DNA of 64,000 nucleotides from Streptococcus hyointestinalis (GCF_900459405.1 NZ_UHFN01000002.1:1-64000), one strand, 5' to 3'. Counted from the first letter of the stretch, positions 42,861-50,759 are shown. The notes: generated from the sequence alone by a model not told the origin. Translations and numbers: made by a program.

Positions 42861-43208
42861 TCATTTCCTTTCTCTTTTTAACGCATTCATGTAATCCTCT
42901 TTAGTTGAAAATAGATATACAATATTAACGAGGAATTTTTTCTCATCTATAGAGTATAGGGCAATATACTTGCCAAGTATGACTACCCCTTTTATCTTAT
43001 GTTTATTGTCTATTCTGAAACCAACTCTTTCATCAGCATCAAAACCAACCTGCGGAAACATCTGCAACGTCTCAAAAGAGTCAAAAATATCTGCTATACG
43101 TTTTTTAGCAAAAGTCTCGGAAAAGTTATCAGCGATATAATCACCTATTTCTGATATTTTTTCTAAAACTTTAGGAGCAATAACAATTTCGTAGAGCTTA
43201 GAGTCCAA
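42861..43208 (-). CDS. RelE/ParE-type toxin, 115 aa
   Basis: YEIVIAPKVLEKISEIGDYIADNFSETFAKKRIADIFDSFETLQMFPQVG is typical of the ParE/RelE fold, followed by KGVVILGKYIALYSIDEKKFLVNIVYLFSTKEDY. It overlaps the antitoxin stop by 11 bases. The target (ribosome or gyrase) cannot be told. Confidence 0.8.
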   Translation of the reverse strand: MDSKLYEIVIAPKVLEKISEIGDYIADNFSETFAKKRIADIFDSFETLQMFPQVGFDADERVGFRIDNKHKIKGVVILGKYIALYSIDEKKFLVNIVYLFSTKEDYMNALKRERK

Positions 43209-43488
43209 AGCGTTCCCTCGCTTCTTTAAGTGTTACTCCTTCTCCTTGCTCGATACTTTCAATACCAGATTGAACCTCTTTCTGAAGTTCTCTGGCCCAT
43301 TTTTGCTGTTCGAGTTCTTTCTCATCTAAAAGATTGACTTCACCTGTAATTGCTATTTGTTTAACAAAAAGATCCAAAGCTCTCGATAAACTCATACCAT
43401 TATTTTTAGAAGCTCTTTTTGCTATTTCAACCATTTCTTTATTCGTTGCAAACCTAAAATCATAATCTCTATCCATAAGTACAACCAT
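43198..43488 (-). CDS. RelB/DinJ-type antitoxin, 96 aa
   Basis: N-terminal ribbon-helix-helix (DYDFRFATNKEMVEIAKRASKNNGMSLSRALDLFV), then a toxin-binding helix ending LKEARERFGL. A GGGGGTG ribosome site precedes the ATG. Promoter TTGCGA, 17 bp, TATAAT lies just upstream, after CRISPR array E's terminator. It is not a class I promoter. Confidence 0.8.
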   Translation of the reverse strand: MVVLMDRDYDFRFATNKEMVEIAKRASKNNGMSLSRALDLFVKQIAITGEVNLLDEKELEQQKWARELQKEVQSGIESIEQGEGVTLKEARERFGL

Positions 43489-43560
43489 ATATTTACACCC
43501 CCTTTATTTATGGTTTAATTATAGCGCTTTTTTATATTTTTCGCAATTTGAGGCAACAAA

Positions 43561-43588
43561 AAAGCAACTTAGTGTTGTTGCTACTGCA
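43561..43588 (-). terminator. trailer terminator of CRISPR array E
   Basis: Minus strand: AGCAACAACAC..GTTGCTTTTTT, following a truncated terminal repeat. Confidence 0.7.
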
Positions 43589-43596
43589 ATATTCAG

Positions 43597-44006
43597 TTGG
43601 TTCTCTAACTAATTTTAGTTAGAAGAAAGATTATTGACAGGTTTCAGTACCATGCTAGTTTGAATGGTTCTCAAACAAGAAAAAGGTGTTAGCCCCGTGT
43701 GGTTTAGTTTCAGTACCATGCTAGTTTGAATGGTTCTCAAACGTGGTGCGCTTCATCAATCAAAATGATTTCGTTTCAGTACCATGCTAGTTTGAAAGGT
43801 TCTCAAACAGCGTTTGATTATTGTTGAGAAATTAGATGGTTTCAGTACCATGCTAGTTTGAATGGTTCTCAAACAAAGCAAGTTAAAATACCGTTTTCGC
43901 CAATGTTTCAGTACCATGCTAGTTTGAATGGTTCTCAAACCCCTAGCCAGATTAGACTATATCTTACTTTGTTTCAGTACCATGCTAGTTTGAATGGTTC
44001 TCAAAC
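43597..44006 (-). CRISPR. CRISPR array E, six repeats plus truncated terminal repeat
   Basis: Repeats at 43641, 43707, 43773, 43839, 43905 and 43971 (36 bp each), all five internal spacers exactly 30 bp. Transcribed leftward from the leader. The repeat at 43773 has one change (GAAAGG). A terminal GTTAGAGAACCA remains at about 43598-43609. The spacer at 43743-43772, read leftward, encodes EIILIDEAHH, a DEAH-box Walker B motif. Confidence 0.93.
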
Positions 44007-44115
44007 CTCATTAGCTGATACCATCCGTGCATGGTCAAGTACCCTTGCCGTCTTTCCGCAGATTCTTGCAGAGCCACTTGATGTTCTCGCTAAGCGATGG
44101 TCTCTGAATTGACCT
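44007..44115 (-). ncRNA. structured CRISPR leader RNA, locus E
   Basis: Promoter TTGCTA, 17 bp, TATACT on the minus strand (-10 at about 44122-44127). Hairpins as in locus D; the inner stem reads CTCTGCA. The 3' end has ACCATGCACGGATGGT. No type I TA lies on the far side. Confidence 0.75.
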
Positions 44116-44159
44116 TAGATATAGTATAGCAAACTTAGCCCTTTTTAGCAAACACCATG

Positions 44160-44463
44160 GCAGTCATGGTAAAGAACGACCAGGCCTTATAGTGCTAAAA
44201 TTATCACCTCAAAACTGCAAAAAAACCTTTGTTATCGTATTTAGAGACCAGTCCACATCACGCACTTTTTTTGTAATTATTCTCCTCTCCAACATAATAG
44301 GAATGCTGCTACTTTAGAATGCTTGATACCTTACCATACTCTAGCCAAGAATACCTTTTAAGGATAAAATAAGTTTGTGTTTCAGAAAGTTTCCACATGT
44401 ATTTTCATATTAGGATCAGGATGGAGCATAACAATATTTTTTAGAAACAAGGAGTTTTAGTTA
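44160..44463. other. gap upstream of the GH32 gene
   Basis: No gene is seen. It holds an AT-rich stretch, possible decayed DNA, and the GH32 ribosome site AAGGAG at 44450-44455. Confidence 0.4.
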
Positions 44464-46239
44464 ATGGATTTTAGTAAATCGAAAAAAGCTATCTTAGGTA
44501 CAGTTTTGATGAGCAGCGCAGCACTTGGCATGGCCCTCTCAACACCTGCAGGACAATCAGTCTTTGGAACATCTACTGTGTACGCAGCACAAGTAGACAA
44601 CGGATTGAAGTCTAACTCGCACTTGTCAGTTTCAAGCGGATGGTCTAACGACTTGCAGTCAATCTCTTGGAACAGTTCACGTGGCGGTTACGATATTTAC
44701 TACTTGCGTTCTGCTGATGGTGCTTCAAACGTCTTTGGTGAGCAAGGCCAAAACTGGGAACACAGTTTCACTAAAGACTTCAAGACCTATGAAAAACAAG
44801 TATCAGCTATCGCAGCTAAAGGTGGCGATAATACGGACGGCTGGAAGTCGGCATGGACTGGTGCAGTAATTGAGTCAACTGGTAACATCAAAGGCACATC
44901 AAAAGGACAAAAAGTTGCTTATTTTTCTGGTCTTAAAAAGAGCGACGGTAAACAAAATATCTGGGCAGTTGCTTCTACTGACGGTGGAAAGACTTTTACT
45001 CAGCCGCTAAATAACGGAAAAGCTATCATGACGACAAACAACTCTTTAAACGGTGTTGACTTCCGTGATCCATACGTGTTCACATGGAACGGTAAACTCA
45101 TGATGTATGTTGCTGAAGGCGATAATATCGGTGTCTACACTTCTACTGATGGTGTATCATGGTCAAAGGCTGATAAGAGTGGAGCTTCTAAGATTGGCAA
45201 TGGTACATTCTTTAAGGGACGCTCATGGGCTAATAATGCACCTGTAGAATGTCCTGTTATTAAAACAATGACTATGCCTAATGGTAAAACCAAGCAAGTT
45301 TTGTTCTTTGGTGCTAAAGACGCAAGTAAAGGAGAAACAACCGGCACGTATTACATTGTTGGTCACCTAGACAGCAATGGCTTATTCGCTGAAGAAACAG
45401 ACGTGAAGCGCTTAGACCAAGGATCTGACTACTACGGCGCTAATTTCTCTGGAACTACAGATATTAGTCAATCAAACAAATCAATCACATCTCTTGGTTG
45501 GGTTGGTAACTGGAACTATACCGCTAAAGGTGTTCATTCAGACGAAGCAGCTACATCTGGTTATCTTTCAACCCTAGGTTCTTACTCATCAGCACGCACA
45601 TTGACGCTCGATAATAACATGACGATTAAGCAATCAGTTATCGAGCCTTCTGCTGCAACTACTCGTAAGTATGCAGATGTGACTAAGACACATACAGTGC
45701 GTGGAGCTAATGCAGCATGGTCTAGTCAATGGGTTGACCGTGAAGACGCAAACTGGGGTTCTGTCTATGGTTTATACGATGTAGCAAACACCAACGTCTC
45801 ACAAACATACACCCTTAACTTTACGTCTACAAAAGGCAACTACACTGGTCGTATCTACATCGACATTTGGCAAGGTGGCGACTACGTTCGCTTTAACTAT
45901 GACCCAAGTAACGGTCTCTATAACGTTAAATCTCGCTCTGGTGAACTTGATAAAGGTTTAGAAGGTCAAGTGTCATCATCATATTACTATGATGGTATCC
46001 TTGGTAACGGTAATGGTTACTCTGCTGACTCTGGACTTAAAAACTGGAAAGTAGCTCAACTTAAAGTTATAACTGATAAAACATCTGTAGAGTTTATCTT
46101 CCCTAACGGACAAACCTATACCATTGCTCGTTACTCTAACTCTGAAAAACAAGACTTCAAAATTTTCACTCAAGACCCTAATTCAGCAAACAAAGTTACT
46201 GTAACAGTGTCTGACAATGTTCAAAACGTTGTGAAATAG
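44464..46239 (+). CDS. secreted GH32-family fructan hydrolase-like enzyme, 591 aa
   Basis: A signal peptide ends near Ala42 (TVYAAQ). The five-bladed propeller carries WSNDLQ (nucleophile Asp, in place of WMNDPNG), FRDPYVF (the RDP motif) and ECPVI (EC motif with the acid/base Glu). A beta-sandwich domain follows from about residue 400. No LPxTG anchor is present, so it should be released. It likely splits sucrose, levan or inulin. It looks like metabolic cargo and has higher GC than its surroundings. Confidence 0.8.
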   Translation: MDFSKSKKAILGTVLMSSAALGMALSTPAGQSVFGTSTVYAAQVDNGLKSNSHLSVSSGWSNDLQSISWNSSRGGYDIYYLRSADGASNVFGEQGQNWEHSFTKDFKTYEKQVSAIAAKGGDNTDGWKSAWTGAVIESTGNIKGTSKGQKVAYFSGLKKSDGKQNIWAVASTDGGKTFTQPLNNGKAIMTTNNSLNGVDFRDPYVFTWNGKLMMYVAEGDNIGVYTSTDGVSWSKADKSGASKIGNGTFFKGRSWANNAPVECPVIKTMTMPNGKTKQVLFFGAKDASKGETTGTYYIVGHLDSNGLFAEETDVKRLDQGSDYYGANFSGTTDISQSNKSITSLGWVGNWNYTAKGVHSDEAATSGYLSTLGSYSSARTLTLDNNMTIKQSVIEPSAATTRKYADVTKTHTVRGANAAWSSQWVDREDANWGSVYGLYDVANTNVSQTYTLNFTSTKGNYTGRIYIDIWQGGDYVRFNYDPSNGLYNVKSRSGELDKGLEGQVSSSYYYDGILGNGNGYSADSGLKNWKVAQLKVITDKTSVEFIFPNGQTYTIARYSNSEKQDFKIFTQDPNSANKVTVTVSDNVQNVVK

Positions 46240-46279
46240 GTATTTTGGTATTTAGTTATTTCTATAAATAGATATTTAA

Positions 46280-46480
46280 CTATTTCTTTCCATATTTGCT
46301 GATTTCACTAATAACATCTACCAAACACTCTTCTGCTACTGTTTCATTTGAACTCACTGGCTCACCTTCGAGTACATAATCAAAGATTTTCCCATTTCGC
46401 CTAACAATCATTGCAGTTCCTTGATAATCAAGGTGACCCATCGCAATAGCTTCAATGAAATTATATAGTGTGTGATTCAT
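46280..46480 (-). CDS. hypothetical protein, 66 aa
   Basis: The ATG at 46480 follows AAAAGAGGTATT and is preferred over a longer frame. MNHTLYNFIEAIAMGHLDYQ then a strand-rich centre and acidic helix. Unrecognised. Confidence 0.55.
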   Translation of the reverse strand: MNHTLYNFIEAIAMGHLDYQGTAMIVRRNGKIFDYVLEGEPVSSNETVAEECLVDVISEISKYGKK

Positions 46481-46535
46481 GGTAATACCTCTTTTCTTAA
46501 TGTTCTCCTTTAGTTTATCAGAGACACAAAATAAA

Positions 46536-46568
46536 CAACATGACATTTATGTCATGTTGTTTTTGTTT
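46536..46568. terminator. intrinsic terminator hairpin
   Basis: AACAACATGACAT..ATGTCATGTTGTTTTTG, a 12-bp stem with a T run to the right. Confidence 0.65.
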
Positions 46569-46584
46569 TCAATCTGGAACAGTT

Positions 46585-46632
46585 GTGAACCACCCCTACC
46601 TCTTAGCGTATGCGTAGGTAGGGGTGGTTCAC
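46585..46632. repeat. solo 48-bp palindrome (PATE-like), copy 2
   Basis: Identical to the 42674-42721 copy. It lies at the broken end of an AAA ATPase gene remnant. Confidence 0.8.
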
Positions 46633-46720
46633 CAGTCTCTTTGACAAGGTCTTCCCTGTCAATAAAAATCTCAGGAACACGTGCAAACGATGGGCTGAAA
46701 GGATTTTTGATTTCTGTCAT
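46633..46720 (-). pseudogene. 5' remnant of an AAA ATPase gene
   Basis: MTEIKNPFSPSFARVPEIFI then DREDLVKETGE, ending at the palindrome. It matches the start of the intact AAA ATPase at 23.9-25.0 kb (MKNPFTLGFGKKPHTFISR). Start has a GAGGAGAGTAAT ribosome site. The rest of the gene is gone. Confidence 0.7.
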
Positions 46721-46802
46721 ATTACTCTCCTCTTTATATCTTTTTATGAATCCCCTCTACCTTACGATGGTATTTGCAAAAATGGGCTTGTTCTGCTATA
46801 CT

Positions 46803-46919
46803 AACATTAAGGTCAATTCAGAGACCATCGTTTAAGCGAAAACTTCAAGTGGCTCTGCTGAAATCTAAGGAAAGAAAGTAAGGGTGCTTGACCATGCTCA
46901 GATGGTATCAGCTAATGAG
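46803..46919 (+). ncRNA. structured CRISPR leader RNA, locus F
   Basis: Promoter TTGCAA, 17 bp, TATACT (about 46795-46800). Inner stem CTCTGCT/AGTAAGGG shows C-to-T and G-to-A changes that keep pairing relative to locus D. The outer stem TCAAGT/GCTTGA keeps a G-T pair. The 3' end has ACCATGCTCAGATGGT. Confidence 0.75.
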
Positions 46920-47064
46920 GTTTGAGAACCATTCAAACTAGCATGGTACTGAAACACTATGCTATCAATATAATATTTTGAAAAAGTTTGAGAACCATTC
47001 AAACTAGCATGGTACTGAAACAAGTGTAAGTCCTTTTTCGTAGTAAGCAAAGTTTGAGAACCAT
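46920..47064 (+). CRISPR. CRISPR array F, two repeats plus truncated terminal repeat
   Basis: Repeats at 46920-46955 and 46986-47021, two 30-bp spacers, terminal GTTTGAGAACCAT at 47052-47064. Confidence 0.9.
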
Positions 47065-47075
47065 CAGAATACTGC

Positions 47076-47102
47076 AGAGCAACCGTCTCGGTTGTTTTTT
47101 CT
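47076..47102 (+). terminator. trailer terminator of CRISPR array F
   Basis: GAGCAACC..GGTTGTTTTTT. Confidence 0.8.
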
Positions 47103-47151
47103 TGCTCATTTTTCACGCTCAATAAGCTCTTCAAAAAAAGTTGAAGCTCAT

Positions 47152-47192
47152 CTGCCAGTTGGCTTGCCTATTTCTACAAACTGCGTTATACT
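47152..47192 (+). promoter_or_regulatory. class I promoter with CTGCCAG box (small RNA 1)
   Basis: CTGCCAGTTGGCTTGCCT, 17 bp, TATACT. About 50 bp beyond the array F terminator. Confidence 0.7.
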
Positions 47193-47198
47193 ATAGTT

Positions 47199-47361
47199 GT
47201 TCCTAGCTAAGGAACGTTTGCATATATTGTTGTTTTCTATCACATAATTTAAACTTTCTTATTAAATGTGGTATAGAGTTTTGATACTCTTTCTCTAAAA
47301 AAGAGTATGATTGTTGCATGGGACGCTCTCGATACTTTCCTCATCGAAAGCGTCTTTTTTG
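47199..47361 (+). ncRNA. tandem small RNA unit 1, about 163 nt
   Basis: Starts with hairpin GTTCCTAGCTAAGGAAC and ends at GACGCT...AGCGTC with six T. An 18-codon frame runs through the terminator without a ribosome site and is probably not used. Paralogue of unit 2. Confidence 0.55.
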
Positions 47362-47395
47362 TTCACAAATGAGTATCAAAAAAAATGATATCCAT

Positions 47396-47436
47396 CTGCC
47401 AGCTAGCTTGCTTATTTCAAAAATCTGCGATATACT
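47396..47436 (+). promoter_or_regulatory. class I promoter with CTGCCAG box (small RNA 2)
   Basis: CTGCCAGCTAGCTTGCTT, 17 bp, TATACT. Confidence 0.7.
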
Positions 47437-47443
47437 ATAGTTG

Positions 47444-47661
47444 TTCCTGGTTAGGGAACAGATTACTATTATTGTTTTACTCTAAAATTTAACTTATTGT
47501 TCTGTATTTCATAATGGAAGTCCCTCCTCCACCTAAATAATGGGGCTGTTGTGAGATAAAAGAGTCATGTTGGTGTTTTCCTTCATAAACAAAAAACATC
47601 ACAATTATTACGTTGGTTGATAAAAACACCTTTGGTATTCCTTCGCCGAAGGTGTTTTTTT
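47444..47661 (+). ncRNA. tandem small RNA unit 2, about 218 nt
   Basis: Starts with hairpin GTTCCTGGTTAGGGAAC, the same stem as unit 1 with a varied loop, and ends at AACACCTT..AAGGTGTT with seven T. No convincing coding frame. Bases 47662-47851 hold nothing else that I can support. Confidence 0.55.
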
Positions 47662-47851
47662 ATGTTCTCGCTAAAAAGGACGAGATGTTTCTCTTAATTG
47701 CTTAGATTTTGACTTCTATTGTGCGTGCTGCTACTCTCCCCCACCAAGTGAGGATTTAGAAACATAACGACAGCAAACAAAAAAGACCCACCTCCATTAA
47801 GGAGATAGGTCAATTTCTTGTATGCAATCCATAAGAGGATATTATCATGTC

Positions 47852-48226
47852 TTAAAAATAGCCAAGAAGAGCGTGTGCTTGCTCATAAAGCTCTTCACGC
47901 TTTTTTAGCTTTTTGTCACGACTCATAAAGATACCGACGGCATCACTATAAGTAAACTCTTCTGACTCATTTGTGATATATTTTCCTCGAACCGCATCAT
48001 CATAAATGATAAGATGACATAGTGAGTTTGGATAAACGTGGCTTCTAATGTCAACTTCAAGGTTGCTTAGCATTTTAACATCCTTGTTAGTATCGACGTC
48101 TAACTCACGCATATCTGCTTCTATTCCGTTTTCCTTAAACATTCTTAACCAGCGCCACGCTGCTCGACGTGCTCCGGTTGCTGGTGCGGTATCTGATAAA
48201 TTGTTATATAAAATGTGAACTGCCAT
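47852..48226 (-). CDS. hypothetical protein, 124 aa
   Basis: MAVHILYNNLSDTAPATGARRAAWRWLRMFKENGIEADMREL suggests a small alpha/beta fold, perhaps thioredoxin- or arsenate-reductase-like in outline, but no active-site motif is seen. Starts with the shared GGAGGAAAACAATA block. Confidence 0.6.
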   Translation of the reverse strand: MAVHILYNNLSDTAPATGARRAAWRWLRMFKENGIEADMRELDVDTNKDVKMLSNLEVDIRSHVYPNSLCHLIIYDDAVRGKYITNESEEFTYSDAVGIFMSRDKKLKKREELYEQAHALLGYF

Positions 48227-48319
48227 TATTGTTTTCCTCCATAAACAACAAAGAGACTAGCATTTGCTAATCTCTTTTTTCTTTCTATTTTGTTTTTCGT
48301 CTAAATTGACATATGCTAC

Positions 48320-48505
48320 CTAGAGTAATTTACTGATTTCTCTGTATTCTTCTTCAGTGATATTACGTCCAAGTTTACGAATTATCGCCAAAAGAACGCC
48401 ATTCTCACTAGCTTTTTCACGTTGAGCGATTGCTAATGGCTTTTTCTCTTGTCCTGCAAATTCTCGCTTAACTTTTTGAGAAAATGATTCTGACATTTTA
48501 CTCAC
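48320..48505 (-). CDS. hypothetical protein, 61 aa
   Basis: Basic, helical. It overlaps the end of the GNAT gene by 8 bases, so the two are coupled. Unrecognised. Confidence 0.55.
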   Translation of the reverse strand: MSKMSESFSQKVKREFAGQEKKPLAIAQREKASENGVLLAIIRKLGRNITEEEYREISKLL

Positions 48506-48941
48506 CTCCTAAGTAGCGTTCAATGAGACGTTGAGCTGCTTCTGTATCGAAGTAAAGTAGTCGTGTTTTTCCGATTGGCGTAGCTCCATATTTAGTAATA
48601 TAGAGTTCGTGCAAAGCTGTTTTGGCTTCATTTAAGACAAAACCATCAAAACCTTGTTCAATCGAGTCTTTAGCTACATAGGCTAATAGTTTACCAGCAA
48701 TACCTGTTCCCCTATAATTTGTTGCAACCTCTATCAACCACAGATGATTTAGTTGATCTTCTGGTTGTCTCTCAAACTCAACAAGTCCTGCCACTTCTCC
48801 ATTAAGAAGTGCTGCTACTGTTGAACTCTTGTATGAGGATTGTCTTGTCCAGTCAAACACATAACCGTATTCAGCTAGGTCAAATAGACTTCTTCTTTCA
48901 TCATCATTCAGCTCTACAAATGTCGTACCCATTATATCCAT
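48498..48941 (-). CDS. GNAT-family N-acetyltransferase, 147 aa
   Basis: The ATG at 48941 follows AAAGGAGTAGC. LWLIEVATNYRGTGIAGKLLAYVAKDSIEQG holds the acetyl-CoA-binding (R/Q)xxGx(G/A) motif. FDGFVLNEAKTALHELYITKYGATPIG is the C-terminal part. The substrate is unknown. Confidence 0.8.
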   Translation of the reverse strand: MDIMGTTFVELNDDERRSLFDLAEYGYVFDWTRQSSYKSSTVAALLNGEVAGLVEFERQPEDQLNHLWLIEVATNYRGTGIAGKLLAYVAKDSIEQGFDGFVLNEAKTALHELYITKYGATPIGKTRLLYFDTEAAQRLIERYLGGE

Positions 48942-49039
48942 TGCTACTCCTTTGTTAATCTCTCCTCTATTATACCAAGAACTACTCAAGATTGGGAGCA
49001 GCTCTTAGTTTTATAATAGAGTATCACAAGTTAATCGAA

Positions 49040-49753
49040 CTATGCGACTACTTGCCACTTCTTATGCTTAGCGATGATAGCTTGACGCTTCTCATCATCA
49101 CGTTCTAAGCAATCAAGTGCCATGCAATAAGCTAAGTCTTGTTCATCTTGTGTATATTCCTTTAGGTCTTTATCTAAGACGTCAAGATAGCCATAATCAA
49201 TAAGATAGGCTTCCATAAAGTCTGTTAGATCTAATAGAAATCGAAAATCAACAACAGTGCCAGCTTCATAACATGATACTGTAGCAGCTGTAGGGACATA
49301 AGTATCAAAAGTATAGCCAAAGTTAATTTCAGCAGCGAGAATTAGCTTCTGCAGAAGTGTTACCATGCTGTCATCCAGCACGTCAGAGCGATTACCAGAA
49401 AAGACAATGTTCTCACTGTCAAAGCTAAAGTCGCTGGTATAACAATAACCTTGCGTATGCCACTCGTTTAGCGTTACAACAAATTGAGCCATTGAGTCTT
49501 CATCATCGACCTCAACAAGAGAGATGTTATCTCCATAATGTCTATAAAAGAAATAATCTTTTTGAATATTATCTTTTAGCCATTCTTGGAAAGCTTCTAT
49601 TACGCCATCTACTTCTAAGTCGAAGCACCAATGCTCATACCAAGTGTCAAAAGATGTTGACTCTTCAACAAAACCATCATCCAAGTCACCTTGATATATT
49701 GATTTAGCGAATTGATACTCGTCAAATAGATACGTTTTGCTTGTTGTTTTCAT
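49040..49753 (-). CDS. hypothetical acidic protein, 237 aa
   Basis: ATG at 49753 behind GGAGGAAAACAAT. Very acidic with many aromatic residues; unrecognised. Strong negative charge might point to DNA mimicry, for example an anti-restriction protein, but this is only a guess. Confidence 0.55.
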   Translation of the reverse strand: MKTTSKTYLFDEYQFAKSIYQGDLDDGFVEESTSFDTWYEHWCFDLEVDGVIEAFQEWLKDNIQKDYFFYRHYGDNISLVEVDDEDSMAQFVVTLNEWHTQGYCYTSDFSFDSENIVFSGNRSDVLDDSMVTLLQKLILAAEINFGYTFDTYVPTAATVSCYEAGTVVDFRFLLDLTDFMEAYLIDYGYLDVLDKDLKEYTQDEQDLAYCMALDCLERDDEKRQAIIAKHKKWQVVA

Positions 49754-49806
49754 ATTGTTTTCCTCCATACACCTTAAAGCTGTGCTTACTTTTATTAGTT
49801 AGGTTA

Positions 49807-50061
49807 TTAACGATTGATTTCTGCACTTTCAACGATTGTATCTGCTAAAATACTATTTGAATTGGTATCGTTAAACCAATCATTAAAGATATTAGCAAGA
49901 GCTTCTTCGTCTGAAATACCTAAATCAACTTTGACCAGAGCTTTCACAAAGATTTCAAAGTCAGTAGATAACATATCCGTTAACTGCTCACTCCATTTGT
50001 CTAATTGTGCTTCTTGCTCCTTAGTCATTGCTTTTGTGCTTGTTTTAACTAATAATGCCAT
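49807..50061 (-). CDS. hypothetical acidic protein, 84 aa
   Basis: ATG at 50061 behind GGAGGAAAACAAC. Helical, acidic; unrecognised. Part of the early-gene-like leftward cluster. Confidence 0.55.
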   Translation of the reverse strand: MALLVKTSTKAMTKEQEAQLDKWSEQLTDMLSTDFEIFVKALVKVDLGISDEEALANIFNDWFNDTNSNSILADTIVESAEINR

Positions 50062-50089
50062 GTTGTTTTCCTCCAAAATCAAATAAATG

Positions 50090-50335
50090 TTAATAAGCTA
50101 CTGTAATGAGATCAGCGTGTGTTTCTACTTTTTCAACTACAGGTGGAAGCTCTTGTAAGCGAAGAAGGATAAAACCAACCTCGCTGTCAAAAGTAACCAT
50201 GCGAAAGACGATAGCGTCATTTGCGTTAGTTGCTTCAAGTAACCAAGTTCCGTCAAACTGATTGTTAAACGAATAGCTTACAGCTTCTTTAGCAGCAAAA
50301 AGTTGAAACAGCATATCTAATTGTGGTGTCATCAT
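50090..50335 (-). CDS. hypothetical protein, 81 aa
   Basis: ATG at 50335 behind AGAGGAGAAAATACT, a variant of the usual block. MMTPQLDMLFQLFAAKEAVS then strand-rich. Unrecognised. The longer upstream frame overlaps the next gene and is not used. Confidence 0.5.
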   Translation of the reverse strand: MMTPQLDMLFQLFAAKEAVSYSFNNQFDGTWLLEATNANDAIVFRMVTFDSEVGFILLRLQELPPVVEKVETHADLITVAY

Positions 50336-50363
50336 AGTATTTTCTCCTCTAAGTAGTAATGAA

Positions 50364-50690
50364 TTAAGCAACAGTAACGGCAACTTCTTCGTGTAGCCAG
50401 AGGTCACGAATAGCTTGTGCGCGTGCGTTTGTTTCAGAGCGACTAATAGCATTGTCGGTGTCATAGTCGCTTCGATACACGTCAAAATAAGCCTTCTTGA
50501 GCCTTTGTAGGGTTGCGTTTGCTGCGTCATTGTGTTCTTTCTTGATGTTATCGGTTCTTTGTGCGAGAAAACGAGAATATTCCTTCTTGTAAATCGCATT
50601 CAGACGTCTAATATCAGATAGATACCACTGTAGAGAGTAACCACCATAATGTTTTTGTAACCACAGTGCTTTTTCTTTATTTGTTGTCAT
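50364..50690 (-). CDS. hypothetical helical protein, 108 aa
   Basis: ATG at 50690 behind GGAGGAAAACAAC. Basic to neutral helices; unrecognised. Confidence 0.55.
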   Translation of the reverse strand: MTTNKEKALWLQKHYGGYSLQWYLSDIRRLNAIYKKEYSRFLAQRTDNIKKEHNDAANATLQRLKKAYFDVYRSDYDTDNAISRSETNARAQAIRDLWLHEEVAVTVA

Positions 50691-50759
50691 GTTGTTTTCC
50701 TCCATAACAAAAGAGACCAGCTGTATGCTAATCTCTTGTTTTACTATACAATTTTTAAA

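Noticed and set aside
43756..43938. Open frame with repeated RTIQTSMVLK in array E
   Set aside because: Same cause: repeats read in another frame.
47199..47361. 18-codon toxin-like peptide in small RNA unit 1
   Set aside because: No ribosome site, frame passes through the terminator, not conserved in unit 2.
47199..47661. The tandem small RNAs as a Cas9-type tracrRNA
   Set aside because: No stretch complementary to the 36-bp repeat was found in them.
50336..50599. Extended start for the 50.09-50.34 kb gene
   Set aside because: It would overlap most of the 50364-50690 gene; the internal ATG has the proper ribosome site.
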